Origin: Collimonas arenae
GTDB lineage: Bacteria; Pseudomonadota; Gammaproteobacteria; Burkholderiales; Burkholderiaceae_D
Length of the DNA stretch: 64,000 nucleotides
NCBI RefSeq assembly: GCF_000786695.1
Contig: NZ_CP009962.1
Coordinates: 4,898,001-4,962,000 of the forward strand
Reading direction: 5' to 3'
Of the stretch, positions 1-8,982 are shown piece by piece. Within the stretch, counting starts at the first letter, position 1, and each line of letters starts with the position of its first letter. The translations under genes and the position numbers were made by a program. The notes beneath the pieces are model-generated. The model was not told the DNA's origin, searched no databases, and was given only the letters and a program-made list of their open reading frames with translations.

Positions 1-307
1 TGGTTTCCCAGGCTGGCTTGGCGACTGCTACGCCGGCGTTGTTCACCAGCAGATGCACCTTGCCGAATTTGGCGAAAGCCTGCTCAGCCAGTGCATTGAC
101 CTGATCTTCCTTTGCGACATCGGTAACCACGCCGATAACCTCGACGCCTTGTTGCTCGAACTCGGCTACGGTAGCAGCGAGCTTGGCGGCATTGATGTCC
201 GCCAGCACCAATTTCATTCCTTCGACGGCGGCGCGTGCCGCAATCCCTTTGCCGATGCCTTCCGCGGCGCCGGTAATGACCGCGGTCTTGCCATGCAAAT
301 TCTTCAT
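1..307 (-). CDS. SDR family oxidoreductase, N-terminal part (cut by window edge)
   Basis: Short-chain dehydrogenase/reductase, probably NAD(P)-dependent oxidation or reduction of a hydroxyl/keto group. The visible 102 residues start MKNLHGKTAVITGAAEGIGK, containing the Rossmann glycine motif TGxxxGxG at residues 12-19, then an acidic D in LVLADIN that often marks NAD preference, and the NNAG motif near residue 95. The catalytic Ser, Tyr and Lys lie beyond the window. The start at 307 follows the neighbouring SDR gene by 35 bases on the same strand, so it is probably the last visible member of the acyl-CoA dehydrogenase operon. Substrate cannot be told. Confidence 0.85.
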   Translation of the reverse strand, partial: MKNLHGKTAVITGAAEGIGKGIAARAAVEGMKLVLADINAAKLAATVAEFEQQGVEVIGVVTDVAKEDQVNALAEQAFAKFGKVHLLVNNAGVAVAKPAWET

Positions 308-342
308 GTGTATTTCCTTGTCAGTTCCAGGTGTCAGAAGCG

Positions 343-1113
343 TCAGTTCAGCAGATAGCCGCCATCGACATTCATGCAAACTCCTGTGGTGTAACTAGCT
401 GCGGGTGATACCAGGTACAGCACCGCACCCGCCATCTCATCCGGCTGGGCGACACGATTCATCGGAATATGTTCCAGCGCTTTTTTCAGGATTGCAGGAT
501 TGTCCATCAAGGCTGAGGCGAATTTGGTTTCGGTGAAACCCGGCAGCAAGGCATTGACGCGTACGCCGCTGGCCGCGCATTCCTTGGCGAAGGCTTTGGT
601 CATCGAAATCACCGCAGCCTTGGTAATCGAGTAGATACCCTGGAACACGCCGGGCGTCACGCCGTTGACTGAAGCGACATTGACGATCGCACCGCCGCCA
701 CCCTTTGCCATCAGCTTGGCGCCGTACGAGGACATGAAAAAATAGCCGCGGATGTTGACATCGACGGTCTTCTGGAACGCCGCCACATCCGTCTCGACAA
801 TCGGCCCGAAGTGCGGATTGGCGGCAGCATTGTTGACCAGGATATCCAGCCGGCCGTGCTTGCCGGCGATGGCCTGGAACAGGGTTTCGATCTGCGCCAT
901 TTCGCCAATGTGGCAAGCCATGGTTTCGGCCGTACCGCCGGCGGCCTGGATTTCCGCCACGACCTTGTCGCAACCTTCAGCCTTGCGGCTGGAAACGATC
1001 ACATGGGCGCCGTGCTGCGCTAAGGTCTTCGCGATGGATGCGCCGATGCCGCGACTGGCGCCGGTCACCAGTGCGATTTTTCCATGTAGATCAAACATCG
1101 ATGTGCTGGTCAT
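343..1113 (-). CDS. SDR family oxidoreductase
   Basis: A complete 256-residue classical SDR. Visible motifs: TGASRGIG at residues 17-24 (cofactor binding), NNAA at 94-97, structural Asn120, and the catalytic set Ser148, Tyr161 and Lys165 (YSITK). The start at 1113 was chosen over an upstream in-frame ATG because it is preceded by GGAG at a good distance and leaves an 8-base gap to the histidine phosphatase gene. In this operon it could act as a 3-hydroxyacyl-CoA or related dehydrogenase downstream of the acyl-CoA dehydrogenase; that is inference. Family assignment is firm, substrate is unknown. Confidence 0.9.
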   Translation of the reverse strand: MTSTSMFDLHGKIALVTGASRGIGASIAKTLAQHGAHVIVSSRKAEGCDKVVAEIQAAGGTAETMACHIGEMAQIETLFQAIAGKHGRLDILVNNAAANPHFGPIVETDVAAFQKTVDVNIRGYFFMSSYGAKLMAKGGGGAIVNVASVNGVTPGVFQGIYSITKAAVISMTKAFAKECAASGVRVNALLPGFTETKFASALMDNPAILKKALEHIPMNRVAQPDEMAGAVLYLVSPAASYTTGVCMNVDGGYLLN

Positions 1114-1121
1114 ACTGTCTC

Positions 1122-1832
1122 CTATCTGTAACTCACTAAGGTTGGATCGCATGCGCTTTCAAGATGCGCAAAACTATTCAAATAACTCAAGCTGAGATGG
1201 CCGGGGCGGCACAGCAATTTGGTGACGCCGGTGTTAACCAAAGCCCAGTTCAAATCGAAAATCTGCCGGTCCGGAATCGCCAGCAATTGCTGGCATATCA
1301 CGCTGACCGGGCCGCCGGAAGTAAACACCCAGGCTGACTGTCCCTTGCCGACATGCTCCAACAGGCGCGCCATGGCTGCGTTGCAACGCGCCTTGAACTG
1401 CGGCCACGGTTCACTATAGTCGGCATCATGTTCACCGCCGACCCAGCGCGCTACTGCCTTTGCAAATATTTGTTGGAACGCGCGTACCGGATGCTCTTGC
1501 TGCGCCAGGTAAGCCGATAACACGGCGCGGTCAGAAAACTGCGGCATCAGGCGCAGTAGCACTTGCTGATGATCGAATTCGTCGAAGCCAGGATCTTGCA
1601 GAACTTCTCGCTCTTGCTGCGTTGTCGCCAGCGGCAGCGCCTCAAGACAGGCTGCACTACTCTGTAAATGACGACGATGGCTACCCGTGACCAGCAGCGG
1701 CATATCCTGGCCGGTCTGCGCCAGCCACTGTCCCAGCAATCTCGACTGCCGCACTCCCAGCTCGGACAACTGGTCGTAATCGGCGGCGCCGAAACTGGCC
1801 TGGCCATGTCGCACCAGATAGATGGCGCCCAT
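1122..1832 (-). CDS. Histidine phosphatase family protein
   Basis: A 236-residue member of the phosphoglycerate-mutase-like histidine phosphatase superfamily, with the phosphohistidine signature RHG at residues 8-10 (IYLVRHGQASFG) and a later VFTSGGPVSV segment where this fold usually holds its second His; here the position after SGG is Pro, so the usual GH pair is not obvious. It sits between the APH-type kinase and an SDR in one transcription unit. A phosphatase beside a small-molecule kinase suggests phosphoester chemistry on the same intermediates, but its substrate is unknown. The start at 1832 gives MGAIYLVRHG, typical of the family. Confidence 0.82.
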   Translation of the reverse strand: MGAIYLVRHGQASFGAADYDQLSELGVRQSRLLGQWLAQTGQDMPLLVTGSHRRHLQSSAACLEALPLATTQQEREVLQDPGFDEFDHQQVLLRLMPQFSDRAVLSAYLAQQEHPVRAFQQIFAKAVARWVGGEHDADYSEPWPQFKARCNAAMARLLEHVGKGQSAWVFTSGGPVSVICQQLLAIPDRQIFDLNWALVNTGVTKLLCRPGHLSLSYLNSFAHLESACDPTLVSYR

Positions 1833-1862
1833 GTTAGCCGTGCTCCTGCGATAAGAACGTCA

Positions 1863-2927
1863 TCATATGTGCGATTGCGCCATCAGATTCTTGCAGCGCT
1901 GCTCAAGATAATTAGTGACATGAACGAAGAAGGCGAATTGCGGATTTTTGGTCTGCCCATGATGGAAACGGTAATAAATTTGCTGCACGATCACTGCCAG
2001 CCGGAACAGACCGTAGATTTCGTAGAAATCGAAATGGTCGGTACGGTAGCCCGTCTTTTCACCGTAATAGGCGATCACTTCCTTGCGCGTCAGCATGCCC
2101 GGAAGGTTCGTCGGCTGGCGACGCATCTGCTTGAATTGCGGCTCGTCGTCGGCTTGCACCCAATAGGCCAGCGTATTGCCGAGGTCCATCAGCGGATCGC
2201 CCAGCGTCGCCATTTCCCAATCCAGCACGCCAATGACTTTTAGCGGATTGTCGGGATCGAGCACCACGTTATCGAAGCGGAAATCGTTATGGATCAGGCA
2301 AGTGGCGACATCGGCCGGCATCTTGTCCTCCAGCCAGCGCATCACATCTTCGAAATCGACGGCGTCGTCGGTGCGCGCCTTGCGATAGCGCTCGCTCCAA
2401 CCGGCAATCTGCCGCTGCACATAGCCGTCGCCCTTGCCCAGATGCGCGAGGCCGGCAGCCTGGTAGTCAACCTGATGCAGCGCAATCATCTTGTCGATGA
2501 CATTCAGGCATAGCTGGCGGGTGTCGTTCTCGCTCAGCGTCAAGCCTGCAGGTAATTTGTCCCGCAGGATGATGCCGCGCAGCCGTTCCATGACATAGAA
2601 ATCGCTGTCCATCACGGCGCGGTCCTGGCAGGTTGCGATGACCGCCGGCACATAGGGATAGACCGGCTTCAGCTCGGTCATGATGCCGGCTTCGCGCAGC
2701 ATGTCATGGGCCGATTTGGCCTTGGCGCCAAACGGCGGCCGGCGCAGGATCAGCTCGCGATTGGCGTAGCTAAGCAAATAGGTCAGATTGGAAGCGCCGC
2801 CCGGGAACTGGGTCGCGGCCGGCATGCCTTCCAGGGTAGCGTCAACGCCCTTCAGAAAAACGTCTATCTTGGCAAGGTCCAACTCTTCACCGCTGCGCAC
2901 TGCGCCGGCCTGGTCAATCAAGCTCAT
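1863..2927 (-). CDS. Aminoglycoside-phosphotransferase-like (APH) kinase, ACAD10/11- or LvaA-type
   Basis: A 354-residue kinase of the APH/choline-kinase fold. It has the catalytic loop IHNDFRFDN (HxDxxxxN) and the metal-binding [12 protein letters not shown] segment; the N-terminal lobe holds the ELILRRPP strand with a positively charged residue in place of the usual kinase Lys context. Its ATG overlaps the acyl-CoA dehydrogenase stop by 4 bases, so translation is coupled. This pairing is known from human ACAD10/ACAD11, where both domains are fused, and from Pseudomonas LvaA/LvaC in levulinate use, where a 4-hydroxyacyl-CoA is phosphorylated before isomerisation. By analogy it probably phosphorylates a hydroxyacyl-CoA. 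Antibiotic resistance is unlikely. Confidence 0.85.
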   Translation of the reverse strand: MSLIDQAGAVRSGEELDLAKIDVFLKGVDATLEGMPAATQFPGGASNLTYLLSYANRELILRRPPFGAKAKSAHDMLREAGIMTELKPVYPYVPAVIATCQDRAVMDSDFYVMERLRGIILRDKLPAGLTLSENDTRQLCLNVIDKMIALHQVDYQAAGLAHLGKGDGYVQRQIAGWSERYRKARTDDAVDFEDVMRWLEDKMPADVATCLIHNDFRFDNVVLDPDNPLKVIGVLDWEMATLGDPLMDLGNTLAYWVQADDEPQFKQMRRQPTNLPGMLTRKEVIAYYGEKTGYRTDHFDFYEIYGLFRLAVIVQQIYYRFHHGQTKNPQFAFFVHVTNYLEQRCKNLMAQSHI

Positions 2928-4171
2928 GCCGGTTCTCCCTCTCTCTTTCCCTGCCCCGCCGCTTTCGCAGCTTGCGCTTTCAGCTCCAGCTTGGCGATCA
3001 GGGCGCGATGCACTTCATCCGGGCCGTCCGCCAGCCGCAGCACGCGAGCGTAAGCAAACAACGCAGTCAACGGCAAATCGTCGCAGACGCCGGCGCCGCC
3101 GTGTATCTGGATCGCCTGGTCGATCACCAGTTGCGCCACGTTTGGCGCCACCACCTTGATTTGCGAAATTTCACTCATCGCCGCCTTGGCGCCAACGGTA
3201 TCCATCATCCAGGCCGCCTTCAAGGTCAGCAAACGCGATTGCTCGATCGCCATGCGGGCATTGGCGATGATGTCCGCATTGCCGCCGAGATCGGCCAGCG
3301 GCTTGCCAAATGCAGTGCGCGTCAACGCCCGCTTGCACAGCATTTCCAAAGCCACTTCCGCCGCGCCAAGCGCACGCATGCAATGATGAATGCGGCCCGG
3401 TCCGAGACGGCCCTGGGCAATTTCAAAACCACGTCCAGGCCCGGCGATGATGTTCGCTAGCGGCACACGCACATTCGTGAAACTCACTTCACCGTGACCG
3501 TAAGGCTCGTCCAGCGCACCGAACACCGGCAGCATGCGCTCGATCTTGACGCCAGGGGTTGCCATCGGCACGATCACCATCGAATGCCGTGCATGCTTGG
3601 GACCGTCCGGATATGTCAGCCCCATGAAGATCACGAACTTGCAATTCGGATGACCGATGCCGGTGCTCCACCATTTGCGGCCGTTGAGTAGCACTTGATC
3701 GCCTTCAACGATCGCCGTGGCGCGCATATTGGTGGCGTCGCTGGAAGCGACTTCCGGTTCGGTCATGCAAAACGCGGATCGGTATTCGCCTGCCAGCAGC
3801 GGTTTCAGCCATTGCTCTTGCTGCGCCGGCGAGCCGTACTTGGCCAGCACTTCCATATTGCCGGTATCAGGCGCATTGCAGTTGAAGACTTCGGGCGCGA
3901 TGAAGGAGCGGCCCATGATTTCCGCCAGCGGTGCGTAATCGGTATTGCTGAGTCCGGCGCCGAACTCTTCATCCGGCAAGAACAGGTTCCACAAACCTGC
4001 CTCCTTTGCCTTGGCTTTCAGGGCCTGCATGACCGGCGGCACATTCCATGGCAGCGGCCCGCGCTTGAGCTGGCTAAAATATTCGGCTTCAGCAGGCAAG
4101 ACGTGCTCGTTCATGAAGCTATTGAGCTGCTCGATATAGTGGCGGGCCCGCACTGAGTAGGCAAAATTCAT
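2924..4171 (-). CDS. Acyl-CoA dehydrogenase of the ACAD10/11-like clade
   Basis: A 415-residue flavin acyl-CoA dehydrogenase. Segments seen: [15 protein letters not shown] (FAD/substrate strand), [12 protein letters not shown], and the C-terminal [15 protein letters not shown] followed by [11 protein letters not shown]. Ordinary acyl-CoA dehydrogenases have an EGT/EIQ motif with a catalytic Glu there; the DGPDEV form is what I associate with the ACAD10/11 branch. The start at 4171 ([10 protein letters not shown]) has GAGG upstream; a longer in-frame ATG at 4228 would run into the LysR operator and is rejected. First gene of an operon with the APH kinase, phosphatase and SDRs, divergent from LysR, which probably controls it. 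Confidence 0.88.
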   Translation of the reverse strand: MNFAYSVRARHYIEQLNSFMNEHVLPAEAEYFSQLKRGPLPWNVPPVMQALKAKAKEAGLWNLFLPDEEFGAGLSNTDYAPLAEIMGRSFIAPEVFNCNAPDTGNMEVLAKYGSPAQQEQWLKPLLAGEYRSAFCMTEPEVASSDATNMRATAIVEGDQVLLNGRKWWSTGIGHPNCKFVIFMGLTYPDGPKHARHSMVIVPMATPGVKIERMLPVFGALDEPYGHGEVSFTNVRVPLANIIAGPGRGFEIAQGRLGPGRIHHCMRALGAAEVALEMLCKRALTRTAFGKPLADLGGNADIIANARMAIEQSRLLTLKAAWMMDTVGAKAAMSEISQIKVVAPNVAQLVIDQAIQIHGGAGVCDDLPLTALFAYARVLRLADGPDEVHRALIAKLELKAQAAKAAGQGKREGEPA

Positions 4172-4219
4172 GACATCCTCGACTTTGGTGAATGCAATGA
4201 GTTTGCCGCAAGCGCTATA

Positions 4220-4234
4220 ATTCATCAAATGAAT
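4220..4234. promoter_or_regulatory. Palindromic LysR-type operator (T-N11-A)
   Basis: ATTCAT-CAA-ATGAAT is a perfect 15-bp inverted repeat containing the T-N11-A pattern of LysR-regulator sites. It lies in the 89-base divergent gap between the acyl-CoA dehydrogenase start and the LysR start, overlaps a TATAAT-like hexamer at 4216-4221, and is AT-rich, as expected for a shared control region. Role inferred from position and symmetry. Confidence 0.6.
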
Positions 4235-4260
4235 GATTTATATAGATAATAATTAATTTC

Positions 4261-5184
4261 ATGCATATTAGCCGCATCGACCTTAACCTGTTCGTGGTGC
4301 TCGACACTATTTACACCGAAGGCAATATCACCCGCGCGGCCAAGGCGCTGAGCCTGACCCAGCCAGCGGTCAGCCACGCGCTGGCGCGCTTGCGCGACTT
4401 GCTGGGCGATCCCTTGTTTATCCGGCAAGGCAGCAACATGCTGCCGACGCCAATGACGCGCTCACTGATCGGTCCGGTACGGCAGGCGCTGCAAACGCTG
4501 GAAGTCAGCGTCAAGCACGGCAACCAGTTTGATCCGGTGACGACGCGGCGCAGTTTCAACCTGGGCTTGCCGGGCGTGCTGGAGGCCCGCCTGCTGCCGC
4601 CGCTGATGCAATTGCTGCAAACGCAGGCGCCGCTGGTGGAGATCAATTCGGTGCGGGTGGAAAGACGCCAGCTGGAGTCCGAACTGGCGGCCGGTACGCT
4701 GGACATCGCAGTCGATGTCTTGCTACAGCGACCGGGGGAAATACGCAGCACGCCGCTGTCGCGCGACGCGCTGGTAGTGGTGGCGCGCCAGGATCATCCG
4801 GCGCTGCTAGACAAACCGGGGCTGGATCTGGAAACTTATCTGGCGCAAAGCCATATCCTGGTGTCGTCGCGCCGCACCGGGCCCGGCGTCGAAGATGTCG
4901 AGCTGGCGCGCATCGGCCGTCAGCGCCATATCGGCCTGCGCTGCCAGCATTACTATGCAGCCTGCCAGGTGGTCAGCGCCTCAGATCTGCTCACCACCAT
5001 GCCGGCGCACTACGCTCAAATCGCCAATGTTAATCTGGCGAACCGAATTTACCCGTTGCCGCTGGCGACGCCGCCTCTGGATGTCTATCTCTACTGGCAT
5101 GAGAACACGGAGCTGGACCCAGCCAATCGCTGGCTGCGCGGCGTGCTGAGCCAGCTATTCCCCGCGCAGGAGATGGGGTCTTAG
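4261..5184 (+). CDS. LysR family transcriptional regulator
   Basis: A 307-residue LysR-type regulator. The N-terminal winged helix-turn-helix is clear (NITRAAKALSLTQPAVSHAL around residues 23-42, then LFIRQG), followed by a periplasmic-binding-like effector domain. It is transcribed divergently from the acyl-CoA dehydrogenase operon with an operator-like palindrome between them, so it is the likely local regulator, possibly sensing an acyl or hydroxy-acid inducer. Its TAG stop sits exactly at the insertion point of a palindromic repeat element: the TTA target duplication supplies T and A, and the first G of the element completes the codon. Confidence 0.9.
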   Translation: MHISRIDLNLFVVLDTIYTEGNITRAAKALSLTQPAVSHALARLRDLLGDPLFIRQGSNMLPTPMTRSLIGPVRQALQTLEVSVKHGNQFDPVTTRRSFNLGLPGVLEARLLPPLMQLLQTQAPLVEINSVRVERRQLESELAAGTLDIAVDVLLQRPGEIRSTPLSRDALVVVARQDHPALLDKPGLDLETYLAQSHILVSSRRTGPGVEDVELARIGRQRHIGLRCQHYYAACQVVSASDLLTTMPAHYAQIANVNLANRIYPLPLATPPLDVYLYWHENTELDPANRWLRGVLSQLFPAQEMGS

Positions 5185-5363
5185 AGGCTATTGCAAACAC
5201 AGATGGCTAGGCGCGCCGACGAAGACAGTACAAGCAGTACGGCTAGGAGGGTGTAGCGGGGGTTTCGGACGACACTGTCGTCTGCCTGCGGAACGGCCCG
5301 GGCTTGCAAGCCCGGGCGCGCCCTGCAAGGACAACAACGCCAGGTTGATTTTGCAACAGCCTC
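5184..5363. repeat. Palindromic MITE-like element, long form, copy 1 (180 bp)
   Basis: Terminal inverted repeats GAGGCTATTGCAAA and (imperfectly) its complement at the right end, flanked on both sides by a TTA duplication (5181-5183 and 5364-5366). Inside are the shared core CGACGAAGACAGTAC..GTACGGCTAGGAG, a GACGACA-C-TGTCGTC palindrome and the 20-bp perfect palindrome CCCGGGCTTGCAAGCCCGGG. No coding capacity. Inserted between convergent LysR and trpS, duplicating the overlapping stop codons so that neither protein changed. Four relatives lie elsewhere in the window. Confidence 0.85.
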
Positions 5364-6398
5364 TTAGAAATAAGACAGGCCGAGCGCGGCCTTGACCTCA
5401 TCCGCAGTTTGCGCCGCCACTTCGCGCGCCTTGGCGGTGCCCTCTTTCAGGATTTGCATGACATGGCTTTTGTCCTTGGCCAGTTCTTCGCGGCGGGCGC
5501 GGATCGGCGCCAGTAAATCCTGCAGGCATGCTTCCAGACGCGCCTTGACCAGGCTGTCGCCCAGGCCGCCGCGTACATAGTGCGCCTTCATCTCTGCCAG
5601 ACCGGCTTTATCCTGGTCAAATGCATCCAGATACAGAAAGGCGACATTGCCTTCCAGATGGCCTGGGTCCTGCACCCGCAGATGCAGCGGATCGGTATAA
5701 ACCTGCTTGACTGCGGCGCGGATTTCGTCGGCCGTGGCGCCGAGGTTGATGGTGTTACCCAGCGATTTACTCATCTTGGCCTTGCCATCGATACCCGGCA
5801 GGCGGCCGATTTCCGGTACCAGCGCTTTCGCCTCGACCAGCACATCGCGGCCGGCAGTACGATTGAAGCGCCGGACGATTTCATTGGTTTGCTCGATCAT
5901 CGGAATCTGGTCTTCGCCGACCGGCACCAAGGCCGCCTTGAAGGCAGTGATGTCGGCAGCCTGGCTGGCCGGATAGGTGAGGAATCCAGCTGGAATATCG
6001 CGTTCAAAGCCGCGCAGGCGGATTTCTTCCTTGACGGTAGGATTGCGCTCCAGGCGCGCAACGGTGACCAGGTTCAGGTAATAAAAGGTCAATTCCGCCA
6101 GCTCAGGAATCTGCGACTGGATCAGGATGGTCGACTTGGCGGGGTCGATGCCGACCGCCAGGTAATCCAGCGCCACTTCAACTACATTCCGATGCACCTT
6201 GTTGGTATCGTCCATATTGTCGGTCAGCGCCTGGGCGTCGGCCAGCATGATGAACTGCTTGTATGTGTGCTGATAGTCGATGCGATTGCGCAAGCTGCCA
6301 ACGAAATGGCCCAGATGCAAGGGGCCTGTAGGGCGATCGCCGGTCAGGATGACGGCGGATTCCGCTGATTTAGGTGACTCGGTGGCTGGCAAACTCAT
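5364..6398 (-). CDS. trpS: Tryptophanyl-tRNA synthetase
   Basis: Class I aminoacyl-tRNA synthetase charging tRNA-Trp with tryptophan in the cytoplasm. The 344-residue protein shows the HIGH-type motif as [11 protein letters not shown] near residue 24 and KMSKS as [10 protein letters not shown] in the C-terminal half. The start MSLPATESP at 6398 was preferred to an upstream in-frame ATG because AAGGA lies 7 bases before it. The TAA stop coincides with the target duplication of the adjacent repeat element. Length is close to the usual bacterial enzyme. Confidence 0.96.
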   Translation of the reverse strand: MSLPATESPKSAESAVILTGDRPTGPLHLGHFVGSLRNRIDYQHTYKQFIMLADAQALTDNMDDTNKVHRNVVEVALDYLAVGIDPAKSTILIQSQIPELAELTFYYLNLVTVARLERNPTVKEEIRLRGFERDIPAGFLTYPASQAADITAFKAALVPVGEDQIPMIEQTNEIVRRFNRTAGRDVLVEAKALVPEIGRLPGIDGKAKMSKSLGNTINLGATADEIRAAVKQVYTDPLHLRVQDPGHLEGNVAFLYLDAFDQDKAGLAEMKAHYVRGGLGDSLVKARLEACLQDLLAPIRARREELAKDKSHVMQILKEGTAKAREVAAQTADEVKAALGLSYF

Positions 6399-6475
6399 TG
6401 AAATTCCTTTAGCGATATCCTGAAAATCCCGTATTGTGCCACTGTTACAGTCCACTAGCGGCGCTGTTGATATGT

Positions 6476-6516
6476 AAAAAGCCGCCGGCGATTGCTCGCC
6501 GGCGGCTGATTTTTTC
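6476..6516 (-). terminator. Rho-independent terminator after the Tim44-like gene
   Basis: GCCGCCGGCGA-ttgc-TCGCCGGCGGC forms an 11-bp GC stem. On the minus strand it is followed by TTTTTAC and on the plus strand by TGATTTTTTC, so it could work both ways; the gene that needs it is the minus-strand Tim44-like gene, ending about 70 bases before. Confidence 0.75.
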
Positions 6517-6587
6517 AGTTAAACCGATATTGCAGTCGTTGGATCAGCCTGCGCCAACCCAAGTGACCGCAATAGTTACAGTAATAC

Positions 6588-7535
6588 TTAGCTGGTTTTC
6601 TCTTCCTGCTCAATACCTGCCAGTATCCAGCCGCCCTGTCCTTCGGTTGGCTTCGACAGATTCCAGATTTCGGAAAACGGTGCTGCTGCCATGTTTTCGT
6701 CTTCCTTGATCATGCCTGTAAACCTGACGCTGGCCAGGTAGTCGTTGTCGACGGTATCGATACCCAGCAATTGCGCATCCAGCGTCACGACATCGGTATG
6801 GTTTTCCGATGCGCCACGCTCTTGCAATTGCATGCGCAGTTCGGCAAACATTTCCGGCGTCGTGAATTCGCTGATGTCGTTGCTGTCGGCCTTGTCCCAT
6901 GCTGCTTGCAGACGCAGGAAGTAAGTCTTCGCATGACGCAGGAAGCCAGCCGTGTCGAAATCGACAGGCACACCCCAGGCGGCTCCAGTTGCAGCAGCAC
7001 CGACAGCAGCCGTCGCAGGCGCTGCGTCAAATGCCGTGCGCTGCATCGGCTGCTCGATGCGCGAAGCGATTTCTGGCGTAAAGCTGGAAGGCGCGGCAGT
7101 GGCGAATGCAGGACGCATGCCATTGTTGGCCGCACTGCCATTGGCCATTTTGCGGCGCACCAGCTTGTAGATAAACATGGCGGCAAACGCGAATAGCGCA
7201 ATCATGATCATGTTACTGATCATGCCTGCCATGGCGCCGCCCAGACCCATGCTGGACAACAACGCCCCCAGGCCGAGGCCCAGCAACGCGCCGCCGAGCA
7301 TGCCTTTCCACATGCTCGGTTTGGCTGCTGCGGCAGCGCCGGCGGCGCCCGCTGCTGCTGGAGCCGCGGCTGCGGCAGCCGGCTTGGCGGCTTGCGGCGG
7401 CGTTGCCTGGCGATTCATGCTTTGTGATTTCTTGCCGAAGGAACCGCCACCGCCCATGCGTTTGGCTTCCACGGTTGAGATACCGGCTGAGAACGTCATG
7501 GCAACGACGATCAGCGCGACGAATAATTTTTTCAT
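6588..7535 (-). CDS. Tim44-like domain membrane protein
   Basis: A 315-residue exported protein. It begins MKKLFVALIVVAMTFSAGIS, a signal peptide, followed by a GGGGSFG stretch and an Ala/Pro low-complexity spacer, then a glycine-zipper membrane segment (GLGLGALLSSMGLGGAMAG and IALFAFAAMFIYKLV), then a soluble C-terminal Tim44-like domain of about 140 residues that usually binds lipid membranes. The start at 7535 has GGAG 7 bases upstream; earlier in-frame starts lack one. Bacterial members have no settled function; a role in membrane or transport assembly is inferred from the mitochondrial relative only. Confidence 0.82.
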   Translation of the reverse strand: MKKLFVALIVVAMTFSAGISTVEAKRMGGGGSFGKKSQSMNRQATPPQAAKPAAAAAAPAAAGAAGAAAAAKPSMWKGMLGGALLGLGLGALLSSMGLGGAMAGMISNMIMIALFAFAAMFIYKLVRRKMANGSAANNGMRPAFATAAPSSFTPEIASRIEQPMQRTAFDAAPATAAVGAAATGAAWGVPVDFDTAGFLRHAKTYFLRLQAAWDKADSNDISEFTTPEMFAELRMQLQERGASENHTDVVTLDAQLLGIDTVDNDYLASVRFTGMIKEDENMAAAPFSEIWNLSKPTEGQGGWILAGIEQEEKTS

Positions 7536-7741
7536 GCTTTCTCCTGAAATTTGACGCCATGTACAACATGGCCATAGGTACTGCTGGCAGTACTGATTTT
7601 CTGCGCATCCCTTGGTAGCCAAACGCCGCGAGCGAGATGCGTATAAAGACGCAGCTCAGCGTACTGGCCGGCAAAAAATGGATGCAAGGGATGGGCTATG
7701 CGCCTGCCGCCGAATCGTGGATCCGGGCGGCGTAAAGGCGC

Positions 7742-8077
7742 TTAAGCTCTGGGAGGAGGTCCGACCGGAGGCAAAAACGGTGGCTGGCGCGCTTTGTCGT
7801 TACTCAGCGCAGGGCTTGCAGCAATTGCGGTAGCGGCAAATAGGAAAGGAAAAGCAGGTACGGTCTCGTCGCCGAGATCGACATGCATTTCAATATCATC
7901 GGCAAGATTGTTCTCATCGTCCTGCAAGCCGCCGCTTGCGTCGCATTGCGTCGCAACATCATCTTGCTGGGTCGTGTATGCCAGCGTCGCCATCGCGTCT
8001 GCCTGGGATTCAGGAATGCCTGCAAAGACTTGCATAGGCAGTATGAATATCAGCAAAAGGATGAGTAAGCGTTGCAT
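7742..8077 (-). CDS. Hypothetical small exported protein with Pro-rich C-terminus
   Basis: A 111-residue reading frame with a good signal peptide (MQRLLILLLIFILPMQVFAG), an acidic middle (DDENNLADDIEMHVDLGDE) and a short proline-rich tail ending PPVGPPPRA. I do not recognise the family. Small exported proteins with this kind of Pro-rich end occur beside metal-efflux operons, but no efflux genes are visible here. No strong ribosome binding site is seen. It is divergent from the response regulator gene 150 bases away. The signal peptide makes a real gene more likely than not. Confidence 0.6.
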   Translation of the reverse strand: MQRLLILLLIFILPMQVFAGIPESQADAMATLAYTTQQDDVATQCDASGGLQDDENNLADDIEMHVDLGDETVPAFPFLFAATAIAASPALSNDKARQPPFLPPVGPPPRA

Positions 8078-8228
8078 CAGAGCAGTAAACCCGGTCCGGA
8101 CGAAATGATGAAGCGATGATTATACCAAACCGGCGGGTCAAATTAACAGTCGGTCTTGCTGACAAGAATGAAACGCCATAGACTAGAAGGAGCAGCTTCC
8201 GTTCACCCCACAGGGACACATCAACACC

Positions 8229-8972
8229 ATGCGCATTTTGCTTGCCGAAGACGACAGTGTATTAGCCGATGGATTGACGCGCTCGCTGCGGCAGTCGGGC
8301 TATGCCACCGATTGCGTAATGAACGGAATGGAAGCGGACTCCGCTTTGTCGACCCAGGATTTCGATCTGCTGATCCTGGACCTCGGCTTACCGAAAATGA
8401 GTGGACTGGAAGTGCTGCGCCGCCTCCGCGCCAGAAATTCGCATCTGCCGGTACTGATCCTGACCGCCGCCGATTCGCTTGAGCAGCGCGTCAAAGGGCT
8501 GGATCTTGGCGCCGATGACTACATGGCCAAACCGTTTGAACTGTCTGAACTGGAAGCCCGCGTACGTGCGCTGACCCGCCGTGGCGCCGGCGGCGGACCG
8601 ACCGTCATCAAGCACGGACCGCTGAGCTACGACCAGGTCGGACGGATTGCCTATATCAATGAGCAGATGCTGGATCTGTCGGCTCGCGAGCTGGGCTTGC
8701 TGGAGGTATTGCTGCAACGTACCGGCCGCCTGGTATCCAAGGAACAGCTGGTCGATCACTTGTGCGAATGGGGCGAAGAGGTCAGCAACAACGCCATCGA
8801 GGTATATGTTCATCGTTTGCGTAAGAAAATCGAAATCGGCGGCGTGCGGATCGCCACGGTGCGCGGCCTCGGCTACTGCCTGGAAAAGATCAGTGAGCCG
8901 CCGGCCAGCCCGCTCAACCCGGCAAGCAATGTCGTAGCATTTTCCCCACTCGACTCGTCCCGCCGCCGCTAA
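8229..8972 (+). CDS. OmpR-family response regulator (TctD/QseB-like)
   Basis: A 247-residue two-component response regulator. The receiver domain shows the acidic pair Asp8/Asp9, phospho-acceptor Asp51 (LILDLGLP), Thr79 and Lys101 (DDYMAKPF). The C-terminal winged-helix DNA-binding domain includes LDLSARELGLLEVL and the NAIEVYVHRLRKKI recognition region. It is followed 10 bases later by a histidine kinase and then by a sodium:solute symporter pair, so it probably controls uptake of a carboxylate-like substrate; this link rests on gene order. Confidence 0.93.
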   Translation: MRILLAEDDSVLADGLTRSLRQSGYATDCVMNGMEADSALSTQDFDLLILDLGLPKMSGLEVLRRLRARNSHLPVLILTAADSLEQRVKGLDLGADDYMAKPFELSELEARVRALTRRGAGGGPTVIKHGPLSYDQVGRIAYINEQMLDLSARELGLLEVLLQRTGRLVSKEQLVDHLCEWGEEVSNNAIEVYVHRLRKKIEIGGVRIATVRGLGYCLEKISEPPASPLNPASNVVAFSPLDSSRRR

Positions 8973-8982
8973 GGTTTGCATC

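Noticed and set aside
1863..2927. Aminoglycoside resistance gene
   Set aside because: The APH fold alone is not resistance; tight coupling to an acyl-CoA dehydrogenase and the ACAD10/11-LvaA precedent point to metabolism.
7177..7554. 125-residue Ala/Pro-rich frame antisense to the Tim44-like gene
   Set aside because: Mirror of the Ala/Gly-rich coding sequence on the other strand; a shadow frame.
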